Shown here in pieces: positions 56,320-64,000 of a stretch of DNA of 64,000 nucleotides (positions are counted from its first letter, which is position 1; each line of letters starts with the position of its first letter). The DNA is from Prevotella sp. MGM1 (GTDB taxonomy: Bacteria; Bacteroidota; Bacteroidia; Bacteroidales; Bacteroidaceae). A program made the position numbers and the translations under genes. The stretch spans positions 1 to 64,000 of the forward strand of contig NZ_BEWV01000125.1 in the NCBI RefSeq assembly GCF_002933775.1. The letters run 5' to 3'. The notes beneath the pieces were generated by a model, which did no database searches, was not told the DNA's origin, and was given only the letters and a program-made list of their open reading frames with translations.

Positions 56320-56327
56320 TAATTTTG
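56320..56327 (+). promoter_or_regulatory. -7 box of tamB
   Basis: TAATTTTG on the plus strand; transcript start near 56331, leader about 80 nt. Confidence 0.45.
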
Positions 56328-56410
56328 TACCAGAAAATACGATTTTAGAATGAATTGTAATCTCAATTTTACGATTTAACAGGTATAAACGTACAATATT
56401 TTCATAAGAA

Positions 56411-59400
56411 TTGAAAGTGTTAAAGCATATAATCAGCATCTTTATATGGACCGCAATCGGCCTGTATCTGCTTTTGGTCATATTGCTCCACATACCTTAC
56501 ATACAAAAAAATCTCGGCTCACAGGTCGCCTCTGCCATATCACACAAACTTGACGCAAAAGTGAGCATCGGCAGAGTGGATTTTGGATTTCTGAACAGAT
56601 TTATCATCGATGATGTCATAATATACGACAGAAAAGGCAAAGAGATGATAAAAGCCGCAAGAATTTCCGCAAGGATAGAACTTATACCGCTAACGGAGGG
56701 AAAAGTATTAATATCGTCGGCACAGATATTCAGCTCGTATTTTTCCCTATACCGTGAAACGGAAAATGCGAAACCAAACTTTCAATTCGTATTAGACGCA
56801 CTCGCATCGAAAGACACCACATCGCACACCCCTTTGGATTTAAGGATAAACACTTTCATAATACAAAGAGGCAACATAAAGTATGACAGATATGACAAGC
56901 CACATACGAGTGGCATGATAAACCCGAACCATCTTGACATAAGGAATATCAGCGCACATATATCCTTGAAAGCATTGAAAGAAGACTCTGTAAACATCGC
57001 TATAAAGAAACTTGCCTTCAATGAGCAGTCCGGATTTAAACTCAACAAGCTGTCCCTTAAAATGGAAGGCAACAGAAAAAAATGCAAGCTTAAAGAGTTT
57101 AACCTCAAATTACCCGGTACCGAGCTCACAATCGACAGCATTAAAGCAAGCTATGAGTTCAAGGGAGACAGCATCTGGCTGCCTACAATCAAATTTGCCG
57201 GAGAAATTAAAAAATCAACCGTTTCCCCATCAGACTTCGCATACTTCCTGCCCGCATTAAAATCATTTAACCACAAGCTACACATATCATCCCTATTTAA
57301 TGGAAGAGATTGCGGCATTGACATTCCCAGACTTACCATAAACTCCGACGACAACAGCCTGGCCCTATCCGCCGGAGGATATATAAAAAAGAACACGGAA
57401 GGAGTCGCATGGTATGCAGATATAAAGGAGTCTCGCTGCTCACAGGAAGCCCTGCAGTCATTATTAAACTCCACACGAAACACAAATGAGGATATAAATA
57501 GAATTATCTCCAAACTCGGTGATATAAGTTTGTCCGGACGCATAAAGTCCCAAAACAAACAGAACGGAAAAGCACAATGCCAAATCGGAACCGGGGCCGG
57601 CAGCTTGAATATTTCAGCCAGTCTGGCAAACGGCCGTTTATTCAACGGAGACGTCAAGGCAAACGGCATTGACCTCAAAGAGATATTTGAAAACGACGAG
57701 TTCGGAATAATAACTGCCGACGCGGTATTCGACGGAATAATGAATGACAACAAACCAACTTTTGTAAACACAAAAGGCAACATTTCCGAACTCGACTACA
57801 AAGGATACAGATACAGCAACATCACGATTGACGGGCAATATGCCGATAACGGAATACAAGGAGTGTTAAATATAAACGACCCTAACATTGCACTGAACAT
57901 AGAGGGGGCTGTCAACAACATATCCCAAACACCGGATGTCAACTTAAATGTGTCTGTCAGAAACTTTTCTCCACAAGCCGTCAGACTGACAAGGAAATGG
58001 GGAGACGCATCTTTTTCTGCCGACATCACCGCACAACTCAAGGGAATAGACATAAAAGATGCGGTAGGAAAAATCAGTATTGATGATTTTATCATGTCCA
58101 AGCCTGACGAACAATTCACGATTGGCAGCATCCGTTTGCAATATGGCTACGACAATAGCAACCGCTTTCTTACTGTCAACAGCGATTTCGGAACAGCAGA
58201 GATCATCGGCAGATTCGATTACAATACATTGGGAGACAGTTTCAAGCATTTCATAAAAAGCAAACTACCATCCATTCCAGGCATAAGAAATACTAATAAA
58301 AAGGCAAGCAATGACTTTCTGTTAAGAGCCGACATAAAAAACACAGACTGGCTCGAGAAACTGTTTTACATACCTTTCAGGCTCTTGGCACCCATGAGTC
58401 TGGATGGCGACATAAACGACTTGTCACACGATATTTTCCTTAACTGCCGTATTCCGCATTTTACATACAACGGAAAAGAATACAAAAACGCTTCCGTTTC
58501 CATTTCTTCTCCGGATGAAGCACTGCACGGAAATATCAGAATAGCTAAAATAATGGATAATGGCGATGTTTTTGACCTTGATGTTACGGCCGATGCCATC
58601 GACGACAGACTTGCCACCTCACTGACATGGAGCAACAACGCAAAAAGAAAGCAAAGCGGAACAATAAATGCCATAACCATGTTTGCACTCGATGATGAGA
58701 ACAAACCGACGGCCAATATTGCCGTGAAACCGTCACATGCGAATATCAATGATACGATATGGAATATCCCATCTTCAAACATAACATACAGAAACAACAA
58801 AATAGAAGTTGACCGTTTCTCTATACAAAACAACAAACAACACATCATCATAGACGGTACGGCATCACGATCGGCGACAGACTCGATTAAAGTAGAACTG
58901 AACGATATAGACATTGAGTATATACTCGATCTTGTAAACTTCCACTCTGTCGATTTCAGCGGGCAGGCAACAGGCCATGCTTACATATCATCCGCACTGA
59001 ACGACATGTCCGCAAACGCAAAAATCACAGTGGACAATTTCCTTTTTGAGCATGGCAGAATGGGTATATTGAATGCCTATGTGGACTGGAACAAGAAAGA
59101 AAAGCAGATAGACATAAAAGCCGTTGCCAATGACGGACCGACAAAAAGTACTCTGATAAACGGATACGTATCGCCGGAACGAAATTATATAGACCTTGAA
59201 ATACAGGCAATAGGCACCCGCATAGAGTTCATAAAATCTTTCACAAGCAGTTTTATCAGCGACATCAACGGAGAAGCGAGAGGTGCCGTAAGACTTTACG
59301 GGCCGTTAAGCACGATTAATCTTACAGGCATGCTCGTGCTGAACGGAGACGCGACCATCAGCCCGCTAAACTGTAAATACCACCTCAAAGAAGACACGGT

Positions 59401-60862
59401 CACGCTCATACCCGATGAGATAGAGTTGCGAAATATACCAATATTCGACAAGTATGGCAACAGGGGGGAAATATCCGGAGGCATCCATCACAAACATCTC
59501 ACACGCTTGTCATACGATCTGTCCGTAAAAGCCGACAATCTGTTGGCTTACGACTTCCAGGATTTCGGCAATGAAACTTTTTACGGGACTGTTTTCGGTA
59601 CCGGCGAAGTGGACATACACGGAAGAAGCGGCGAGGTACTCATCAACATCAACATAACCCCTCAAAAGAACTCACAATTCGTATACAACGTATCGAATCC
59701 CGATGCAATTGTCAATCAGGAGTTTATTCAATGGGGCAGCGCAACAGCCGGCAACGACACGATTGCAGCCGAAAGAAAACAGGACGAGGAAAAGGACATA
59801 CGAAAATTAAGTTCGGACATGCACATAAACTTCCTTATAAACTGTACGCCGGACGCGACAATAAAACTGCTGATGGACAGCAAGACCAATGACTATATAA
59901 CACTGAACGGCAACGGAGTACTCAGAGCATCGTATTATAATAAGGGTGCTTTCAATATGTTCGGAACATACCGTGTGACAAACGGCACATATGGTATAAC
60001 GATACAAGACATTATCAAAAAAAGTTTTGTTTTTAACGACGGCGGTACAATACAGTTTGGAGGAAACCCGTTCGATGCCGGCCTCAATCTACAAGCGATA
60101 CACACAGTCAACGGAGTATCCTTATCCGATCTAAACATAGGAAACAGCTTCTCAAACAACACTGTACGTGTGAACTGCCTTATGAATATAAGCGGAACGC
60201 CTGGCGAGCCCCAAATCAGTTTCGACCTTGACGTTCCGACAGTAAGCACAGATGAGAAACAGATGATACGAAGCGTTATCAACAGCGAAGACGAAATGAG
60301 CCAGCAAGTACTTTATCTTCTCGGAGTAGGACGGTTCTATCCGAAGGAGAACAATAATGCCGGCTCACAAAAAGAGAACCAAAAAAGCAACACGTCACTG
60401 GCTATGCAGGGGTTGTTATCGGGAACGATATCGAGCCATATCAACAGTGTTTTAAACACAGTGATAAACAGCAAGAACTGGAATTTCGGAGCAAACATTT
60501 CCACCGGAAACGACGGTTGGGACAACGCCGAATACGAAGGGCTGCTCAGCGGAAGACTGCTGAATAACCGCCTGCTCATCAACGGACAGTTCGGTTACAG
60601 GGATAACGCAAGCACCGCAAACACCAGTTTCATTGGTGATTTCGATATCCGATACCTTCTTTTCCCCAACGGCAACCTTTCCGTAAATGTATACAACAAG
60701 ACTAATGACAGATATTTCACCAAATCAAGCCTCAACACACAAGGTATAGGCATTATCATGAAAAAAGATTTCAGTAACCTGAAAGACCTTTTCGGCATTA
60801 ACAAGAAGAAAAAGAAGAAAAGTAAACGTCAAAAGGATAAACCATTGATTGATAAAGAATAA
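56411..60862 (+). CDS. tamB: TamB/YtfN-like (DUF490) envelope protein
   Basis: 1483 residues. A single N-terminal membrane anchor (IFIWTAIGLYLLLVILLHIP) is followed by an AsmA-like start (SQVASAISHKLDAKVSIGRVDF), a very long beta-helical periplasmic region, and the C-terminal TamB domain (about 1150-1450) with TYGITIQDIIKKSFVFNDGG and GGNPFDAGLNLQAIHTV, then a Lys-rich tail. TamB-like proteins bridge the inner and outer membranes and carry phospholipids or assist barrel assembly. The frame opens with TTG (56411) or GTG (56417); no ATG is available nearby. No tamA is adjacent. Confidence 0.9.
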   Translation: MKVLKHIISIFIWTAIGLYLLLVILLHIPYIQKNLGSQVASAISHKLDAKVSIGRVDFGFLNRFIIDDVIIYDRKGKEMIKAARISARIELIPLTEGKVLISSAQIFSSYFSLYRETENAKPNFQFVLDALASKDTTSHTPLDLRINTFIIQRGNIKYDRYDKPHTSGMINPNHLDIRNISAHISLKALKEDSVNIAIKKLAFNEQSGFKLNKLSLKMEGNRKKCKLKEFNLKLPGTELTIDSIKASYEFKGDSIWLPTIKFAGEIKKSTVSPSDFAYFLPALKSFNHKLHISSLFNGRDCGIDIPRLTINSDDNSLALSAGGYIKKNTEGVAWYADIKESRCSQEALQSLLNSTRNTNEDINRIISKLGDISLSGRIKSQNKQNGKAQCQIGTGAGSLNISASLANGRLFNGDVKANGIDLKEIFENDEFGIITADAVFDGIMNDNKPTFVNTKGNISELDYKGYRYSNITIDGQYADNGIQGVLNINDPNIALNIEGAVNNISQTPDVNLNVSVRNFSPQAVRLTRKWGDASFSADITAQLKGIDIKDAVGKISIDDFIMSKPDEQFTIGSIRLQYGYDNSNRFLTVNSDFGTAEIIGRFDYNTLGDSFKHFIKSKLPSIPGIRNTNKKASNDFLLRADIKNTDWLEKLFYIPFRLLAPMSLDGDINDLSHDIFLNCRIPHFTYNGKEYKNASVSISSPDEALHGNIRIAKIMDNGDVFDLDVTADAIDDRLATSLTWSNNAKRKQSGTINAITMFALDDENKPTANIAVKPSHANINDTIWNIPSSNITYRNNKIEVDRFSIQNNKQHIIIDGTASRSATDSIKVELNDIDIEYILDLVNFHSVDFSGQATGHAYISSALNDMSANAKITVDNFLFEHGRMGILNAYVDWNKKEKQIDIKAVANDGPTKSTLINGYVSPERNYIDLEIQAIGTRIEFIKSFTSSFISDINGEARGAVRLYGPLSTINLTGMLVLNGDATISPLNCKYHLKEDTVTLIPDEIELRNIPIFDKYGNRGEISGGIHHKHLTRLSYDLSVKADNLLAYDFQDFGNETFYGTVFGTGEVDIHGRSGEVLININITPQKNSQFVYNVSNPDAIVNQEFIQWGSATAGNDTIAAERKQDEEKDIRKLSSDMHINFLINCTPDATIKLLMDSKTNDYITLNGNGVLRASYYNKGAFNMFGTYRVTNGTYGITIQDIIKKSFVFNDGGTIQFGGNPFDAGLNLQAIHTVNGVSLSDLNIGNSFSNNTVRVNCLMNISGTPGEPQISFDLDVPTVSTDEKQMIRSVINSEDEMSQQVLYLLGVGRFYPKENNNAGSQKENQKSNTSLAMQGLLSGTISSHINSVLNTVINSKNWNFGANISTGNDGWDNAEYEGLLSGRLLNNRLLINGQFGYRDNASTANTSFIGDFDIRYLLFPNGNLSVNVYNKTNDRYFTKSSLNTQGIGIIMKKDFSNLKDLFGINKKKKKKSKRQKDKPLIDKE

Positions 60863-60947
60863 AATGTGAGCGACCGTGCCGATGTTAAATATTCATAAAA
60901 AGCAAAATAATTGAGTATCCGACAAGCACTACTATAATTAAAATAAG

Positions 60948-60955
60948 TACCTTTG
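60948..60955 (+). promoter_or_regulatory. -7 box of rpsA
   Basis: TACCTTTG on the plus strand, 66 bp upstream of the rpsA ATG. Confidence 0.5.
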
Positions 60956-61021
60956 CAGCCGATTTTTAATTATTAACATAAAGTCAAACTTTATTAATTA
61001 AACAAACATTTATTAATTATT

Positions 61022-62797
61022 ATGTCAGATTTAACCAAAAACATTCAGCCGTTATCAGACTTCAACTGGGACGAGTTTGAGAATGGCTCACATGTAAATG
61101 TCAGCAAAGAAGAGCTTGACAAGGCTTACAACGAGACCTTGAACAAGGTAAGTGAGCATCAGGTTGTCGAGGGAACAGTTATTTCCGCAGACAAAAAAGA
61201 AGTTATCGTAAACATCGGTTACAAGAGTGACGGTATCATTCCGGCAAGCGAGTTCCGCTACAATCCCGATTTGAAAATCGGCGACAAGGTAGAAGTTTAC
61301 GTTGAGAACCAGGAAGACAAGAAAGGTCAACTGATCCTTTCTCACAAGAAAGCCCGCCTCAGCAAGAGCTGGGAGCGTGTCAACGCCGCGCTTGACAATC
61401 AGGATATTATCCAAGGTTACATCAAGTGTCGTACCAAAGGTGGCATGATTGTAGACGTATTCGGCATCGAGGCATTCTTGCCCGGCAGCCAGATTGACGT
61501 CCATCCTATACGCGACTACGACCAGTTCGTAGGCAAGACAATGGAATTCAAGGTTGTTAAAATCAATCAGGAGTTCCGCAATGTTGTCGTTTCCCACAAA
61601 GCTCTCATCGAGGCTGAGTTGGAAGCACAGAAGAAAGAAATCATTTCTAAGCTCGAAAAAGGCCAGATCCTTGAAGGAACAGTCAAGAACATCACTTCTT
61701 ACGGTGTATTCGTTGACCTCGGAGGTGTTGACGGACTCATCCACATCACTGACCTGTCTTGGGGCCGCGTAGACGATCCTCACAAGGTTGTAGAGCTTGA
61801 CCAGAAGATCAACGTCGTTATTCTCGACTTCGATGACGAGAAGAAACGCATCGCTCTCGGTCTGAAACAACTTACTCCGCACCCATGGGATGCTCTCGAC
61901 GCAGAACTGAAAGTCGGTGACCACGTTAACGGTAAGGTTGTGGTAATCGCCGATTACGGTGCATTCGTTGAAATACAGCCCGGTGTTGAGGGTCTGATCC
62001 ACGTTTCTGAAATGTCTTGGAGCCAGCACCTGCGCTCTGCACAGGAGTTCCTCAAAGTAGGAGACGAGGTTGAGGCTGTAATCCTTACACTCGACCGCGA
62101 CGAGCGCAAGATGAGCCTTGGCATCAAACAGCTTAAAGAAGATCCGTGGGAAGCAATCGAGGTTAAATATCCAGTTGAAAGCAAGCATACAGCAAAAGTT
62201 CGCAATTTCACAAACTTCGGTGTATTCGTTGAGCTTGAAGAGGGTGTTGACGGCCTTATCCACATCAGCGACCTGTCTTGGACCAAGAAGGTTAAGCATC
62301 CGTCAGAGTTCACACAGGTTGGTACAACAATAGATGTTGTCGTTCTTGACATTGACAAGGACAACCGCCGTCTGAGCCTCGGCCACAAGCAACTCGAAGA
62401 GAATCCATGGAACGTATTTGAGGCTGAATATACAGTAGGCAGCATACATCAGGGCAAAATAACCGAACTCCTTGAGAAAGGTGCCGTTATCTCTCTCGAA
62501 AAAGGCGTTGAAGGATTTGCCACTCCGAAGCATCTCGTTAAGGAAGACGGCACACAGGCAGCTCTGAACGAGGAACTTCCGTTCAAGGTTATCGAGTTCA
62601 ATAAGGACAGCAAGCGCATCATCCTTTCTCACAGCCGCACATTCGAGGATGTACAGCGTGAGGAGCGCAAGGCAGCCAAGAAGCCGCGCGCAAAGAAAGA
62701 AGACTCAGTGAAGATTGACAATCAGCCTGCAGCTACAACACTCGGCGATATTGATATCCTCGCACAGTTGAAAGAGAAAATGGAAAAAGGTGAATAA
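61022..62797 (+). CDS. rpsA: 30S ribosomal protein S1
   Basis: Binds mRNA leaders and helps initiation; in Bacteroidota, with weak Shine-Dalgarno use, its role is likely prominent. 591 residues with six S1 repeats, each recognisable: GTVISADKKEVIVNIG, GYIKCRTKGGMIVDVF, GTVKNITSYGVFVDLGG, GKVVVIADYGAFVEIQ, AKVRNFTNFGVFVELEE and GKITELLEKGAVISLE. A basic tail (KAAKKPRAKKED) and acidic end follow. Typical length. Confidence 0.96.
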   Translation: MSDLTKNIQPLSDFNWDEFENGSHVNVSKEELDKAYNETLNKVSEHQVVEGTVISADKKEVIVNIGYKSDGIIPASEFRYNPDLKIGDKVEVYVENQEDKKGQLILSHKKARLSKSWERVNAALDNQDIIQGYIKCRTKGGMIVDVFGIEAFLPGSQIDVHPIRDYDQFVGKTMEFKVVKINQEFRNVVVSHKALIEAELEAQKKEIISKLEKGQILEGTVKNITSYGVFVDLGGVDGLIHITDLSWGRVDDPHKVVELDQKINVVILDFDDEKKRIALGLKQLTPHPWDALDAELKVGDHVNGKVVVIADYGAFVEIQPGVEGLIHVSEMSWSQHLRSAQEFLKVGDEVEAVILTLDRDERKMSLGIKQLKEDPWEAIEVKYPVESKHTAKVRNFTNFGVFVELEEGVDGLIHISDLSWTKKVKHPSEFTQVGTTIDVVVLDIDKDNRRLSLGHKQLEENPWNVFEAEYTVGSIHQGKITELLEKGAVISLEKGVEGFATPKHLVKEDGTQAALNEELPFKVIEFNKDSKRIILSHSRTFEDVQREERKAAKKPRAKKEDSVKIDNQPAATTLGDIDILAQLKEKMEKGE

Positions 62798-62823
62798 TCA
62801 CCATTCTATAGATGATAAATAAA

Positions 62824-62863
62824 AAAATCGGATCCGGTAGTTATTCCTACCGGATCCGATTTT
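62824..62863 (+). terminator. Terminator of rpsA, 17-bp perfect stem
   Basis: aaaatcggatccggtag (62824-62840) pairs perfectly with 62847-62863, loop 6 nt, followed by cttatta. A and T flanks allow function from either side. Confidence 0.9.
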
Positions 62864-62917
62864 CTTATTATGCACTCGACATCAAATATATCATTACCGA
62901 AAAAAGTGGCAGTCCCC

Positions 62918-62961
62918 AAAAAATATAGGCACTATTCTTTTGTCTACAAAAAACAGTGCCT
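62918..62961 (-). terminator. Terminator of the sigma-factor gene
   Basis: On the minus strand aggcactgttttttgta-like and its partner pair (aggcact at 62927, agtgcct to 62961, with A/T-rich extension) and are followed by a T run (plus aaaaaa at 62918-62923). Intrinsic-terminator shape. Confidence 0.75.
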
Positions 62962-63053
62962 GATATACCTGAATGCCGCTTATTTGTTGCAGCCAAATAT
63001 CATATAAATACCGATATTGCCATATTATGATTGATGATAATGTCCCGGACAAA

Positions 63054-63737
63054 TCAACGCAAGATGTTACGATGCTTTGAGATCTTACGCAAAGCCTTGT
63101 CACGGATCTGACGCACACGCTCCCGCTTAAGCCCCATCTCCATTCCAATCTCGGCAAATGTAAGTTTCTCACGGCCTATTCCGAAAAACATCATTACGAC
63201 CATCCGTTCACGATCACTAAGTTCTTTCATCGCCTCACTCACGGCCTCATTGAAAGATTGATCGCCGAGCATTCCGTCTGCCGACGGTGAGTCTGGATTT
63301 TCAAGAACACTGAGCAGGCTCACATTGGCTCTTCCGCCAAGCGGGGCATCGGCAGACAAGGCCCTGCTACGTTTCCGTTCCAAAGGCGTACGCTCATCCA
63401 ATGGAACATTATACAGGCCAGTCTGCAAAGCGATGGCCTGCTCCATAGCCTTTCTCACAAATGGAGAGGCATAAGAAACGAATCTGCTTCCACGCCCGGC
63501 CTCGAACCTCTCGGCAGCACGCATAAGGGCTATGTTTCCCTCTGCCACGAGATCTGACAGGTCGATTCCCCTTCCCTGATATTTCGATGCCATGGACACG
63601 ACAAAACGCAAATTGGCCGTCACCAATTTCTCAACAGCCTTGCTGTCACCGGCACATATCCTTTCTGCCAAAGCGGCCTCTTGTTCCTCTGTCAATACAG
63701 AGGTCTTTTTTATTTCTTCCAAATACTTATCCAACAT
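63054..63737 (-). CDS. Short RpoD-like sigma-70 factor lacking domain 3
   Basis: 227 residues. A sigma 1.2-like start (LDKYLEEIKKTSVLTEEQEA) is followed by region 2 (NLRFVVSMASKYQGRGIDLS, DLVAEGNIALMRAAERFEAG, then SYASPFVRKAMEQAI in place of the YAVWWIRQ of housekeeping sigma). From there it passes after about 30 residues to the sigma 3.2-like LSADAPLGGR ... LENPDSPSAD and region 4 (MVVMMFFGIGREKLTFAEIG, GLKRERVRQIRDKALRKI). The domain between 2.4 and 3.2 is missing compared with RpoD (about 286 residues in the order). The substitution of the -10-melting aromatic residues suggests altered promoter recognition. It is probably a secondary sigma, not the main one; no anti-sigma gene is adjacent. 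Confidence 0.88.
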   Translation of the reverse strand: MLDKYLEEIKKTSVLTEEQEAALAERICAGDSKAVEKLVTANLRFVVSMASKYQGRGIDLSDLVAEGNIALMRAAERFEAGRGSRFVSYASPFVRKAMEQAIALQTGLYNVPLDERTPLERKRSRALSADAPLGGRANVSLLSVLENPDSPSADGMLGDQSFNEAVSEAMKELSDRERMVVMMFFGIGREKLTFAEIGMEMGLKRERVRQIRDKALRKISKHRNILR

Positions 63738-63772
63738 AGCTTTCCTTATTTACACGTTATTTTATATATCCG

Positions 63773-63780
63773 CAAAAATA
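63773..63780 (-). promoter_or_regulatory. -7 box of the sigma-factor gene
   Basis: TATTTTTG on the minus strand, 35 bp upstream of the ATG at 63737. Beyond it, up to 64000, the sequence is AT-rich with nothing recognisable. Confidence 0.4.
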
Positions 63781-64000
63781 CAAATAATAATCCGATTACA
63801 CAACACTTTCAAATTTATTAAGGTACAGGAAAAAAAATCTGGCACACAACACAGACATACCACATAAACAGCTGTCCATACAGTATTAATACACCTCAAG
63901 ATATTGTTTCAACTTCATGTAAACAACATCAATATAAAATACAACTTACACTGATCGCCATATACCCGAAAATTATCCGGCCAGAGATTTTTAAATTTCA

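Noticed and set aside
61088..62299. 403-codon open frame antisense to rpsA
   Set aside because: It is the shadow of the highly biased rpsA codons; the opposite frame encodes all six S1 repeats, and the antisense product has no recognisable family.

Overview
The window is chromosomal DNA from a member of the order Bacteroidales (Bacteroidota). The evidence is: TAnnTTTG-type -7 promoter boxes in front of many genes; an ATP synthase operon in the order atpD-atpC-(orf)-atpB-atpE-atpF-atpH-atpA-atpG; a complete Na+-NQR operon; a methylmalonyl-CoA epimerase/carboxyltransferase module; and order-typical families (DUF4837, DUF4270, DUF5106-like thioredoxin, OMP_b-brl receptors). I cannot fix the family; Muribaculaceae, Bacteroidaceae and Prevotellaceae are all plausible. 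Almost everything is core genome. No phage, CRISPR array, toxin-antitoxin pair or intact IS was seen.

Layout. 1-3.4 kb: tRNA-His, then a minus-strand operon (sigma54 activator, lptE, a TPR-like protein, secG). 3.5-7.7 kb: minus operon rlmN, DUF4837 lipoprotein, pdxA, LPG-synthase-type membrane protein. 7.7-10.8 kb: an AT-richer patch with a TonB-dependent receptor and a Crp-type regulator. 11-16.3 kb: a 1285-residue protein joining glycosyltransferase, DUF4922 (HIT-like) and SpoIID/LytB regions, followed by an AmpG-like permease. 16.5-21.7 kb: small lipoprotein, FabK-like flavoprotein, YeaQ-type protein, LMW protein-tyrosine phosphatase, an N-truncated thioredoxin behind IS3-type end remnants, mtgA and an OmpA lipoprotein. 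21.8-25.9 kb: proS, then maf, kdsC-like, DUF2520, nitroreductase. 26.5-30 kb: GNAT-like protein and a large TonB receptor. 30-32.8 kb: mce, mmdA, a 51-aa protein, biotin carrier. 32.9-36.7 kb: panCD, an orphan GT5 domain, DUF4270 and a 38-aa protein. 37-39.5 kb: pcrA/uvrD. 39.6-47.1 kb: F-type ATP synthase. 47.3-56.2 kb: pfkA, nhaD, nqrFEDCBA. 56.4-60.9 kb: tamB. 61-62.8 kb: rpsA. 63-63.7 kb: a short RpoD-like sigma factor.

How the genes work together. The second half is an ion-energetics block: Na+-NQR exports Na+ during NADH oxidation, NhaD can exchange Na+ for H+, and the F-ATPase has a c subunit without the Na+-site residues. The envelope is served by SecG, LptE, TamB, MtgA, OmpA and KdsC. 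The DUF4922/SpoIID fusion plus AmpG looks like a cytoplasmic pathway for peptidoglycan fragments and is the best candidate for something undescribed.

Between genes the window is rich in very long, nearly perfect palindromes at convergent gene ends (15-31 bp stems). It also holds two copies of a GCGTTTAG/CGTTGGGACGC-type intergenic repeat, at about 26.07 and 50.05 kb. Starts were moved inward from the longest ORF where protein homology, promoter position or neighbour overlap favoured it. All functional calls rest on recognising motifs and family resemblance by eye; no database search was run.
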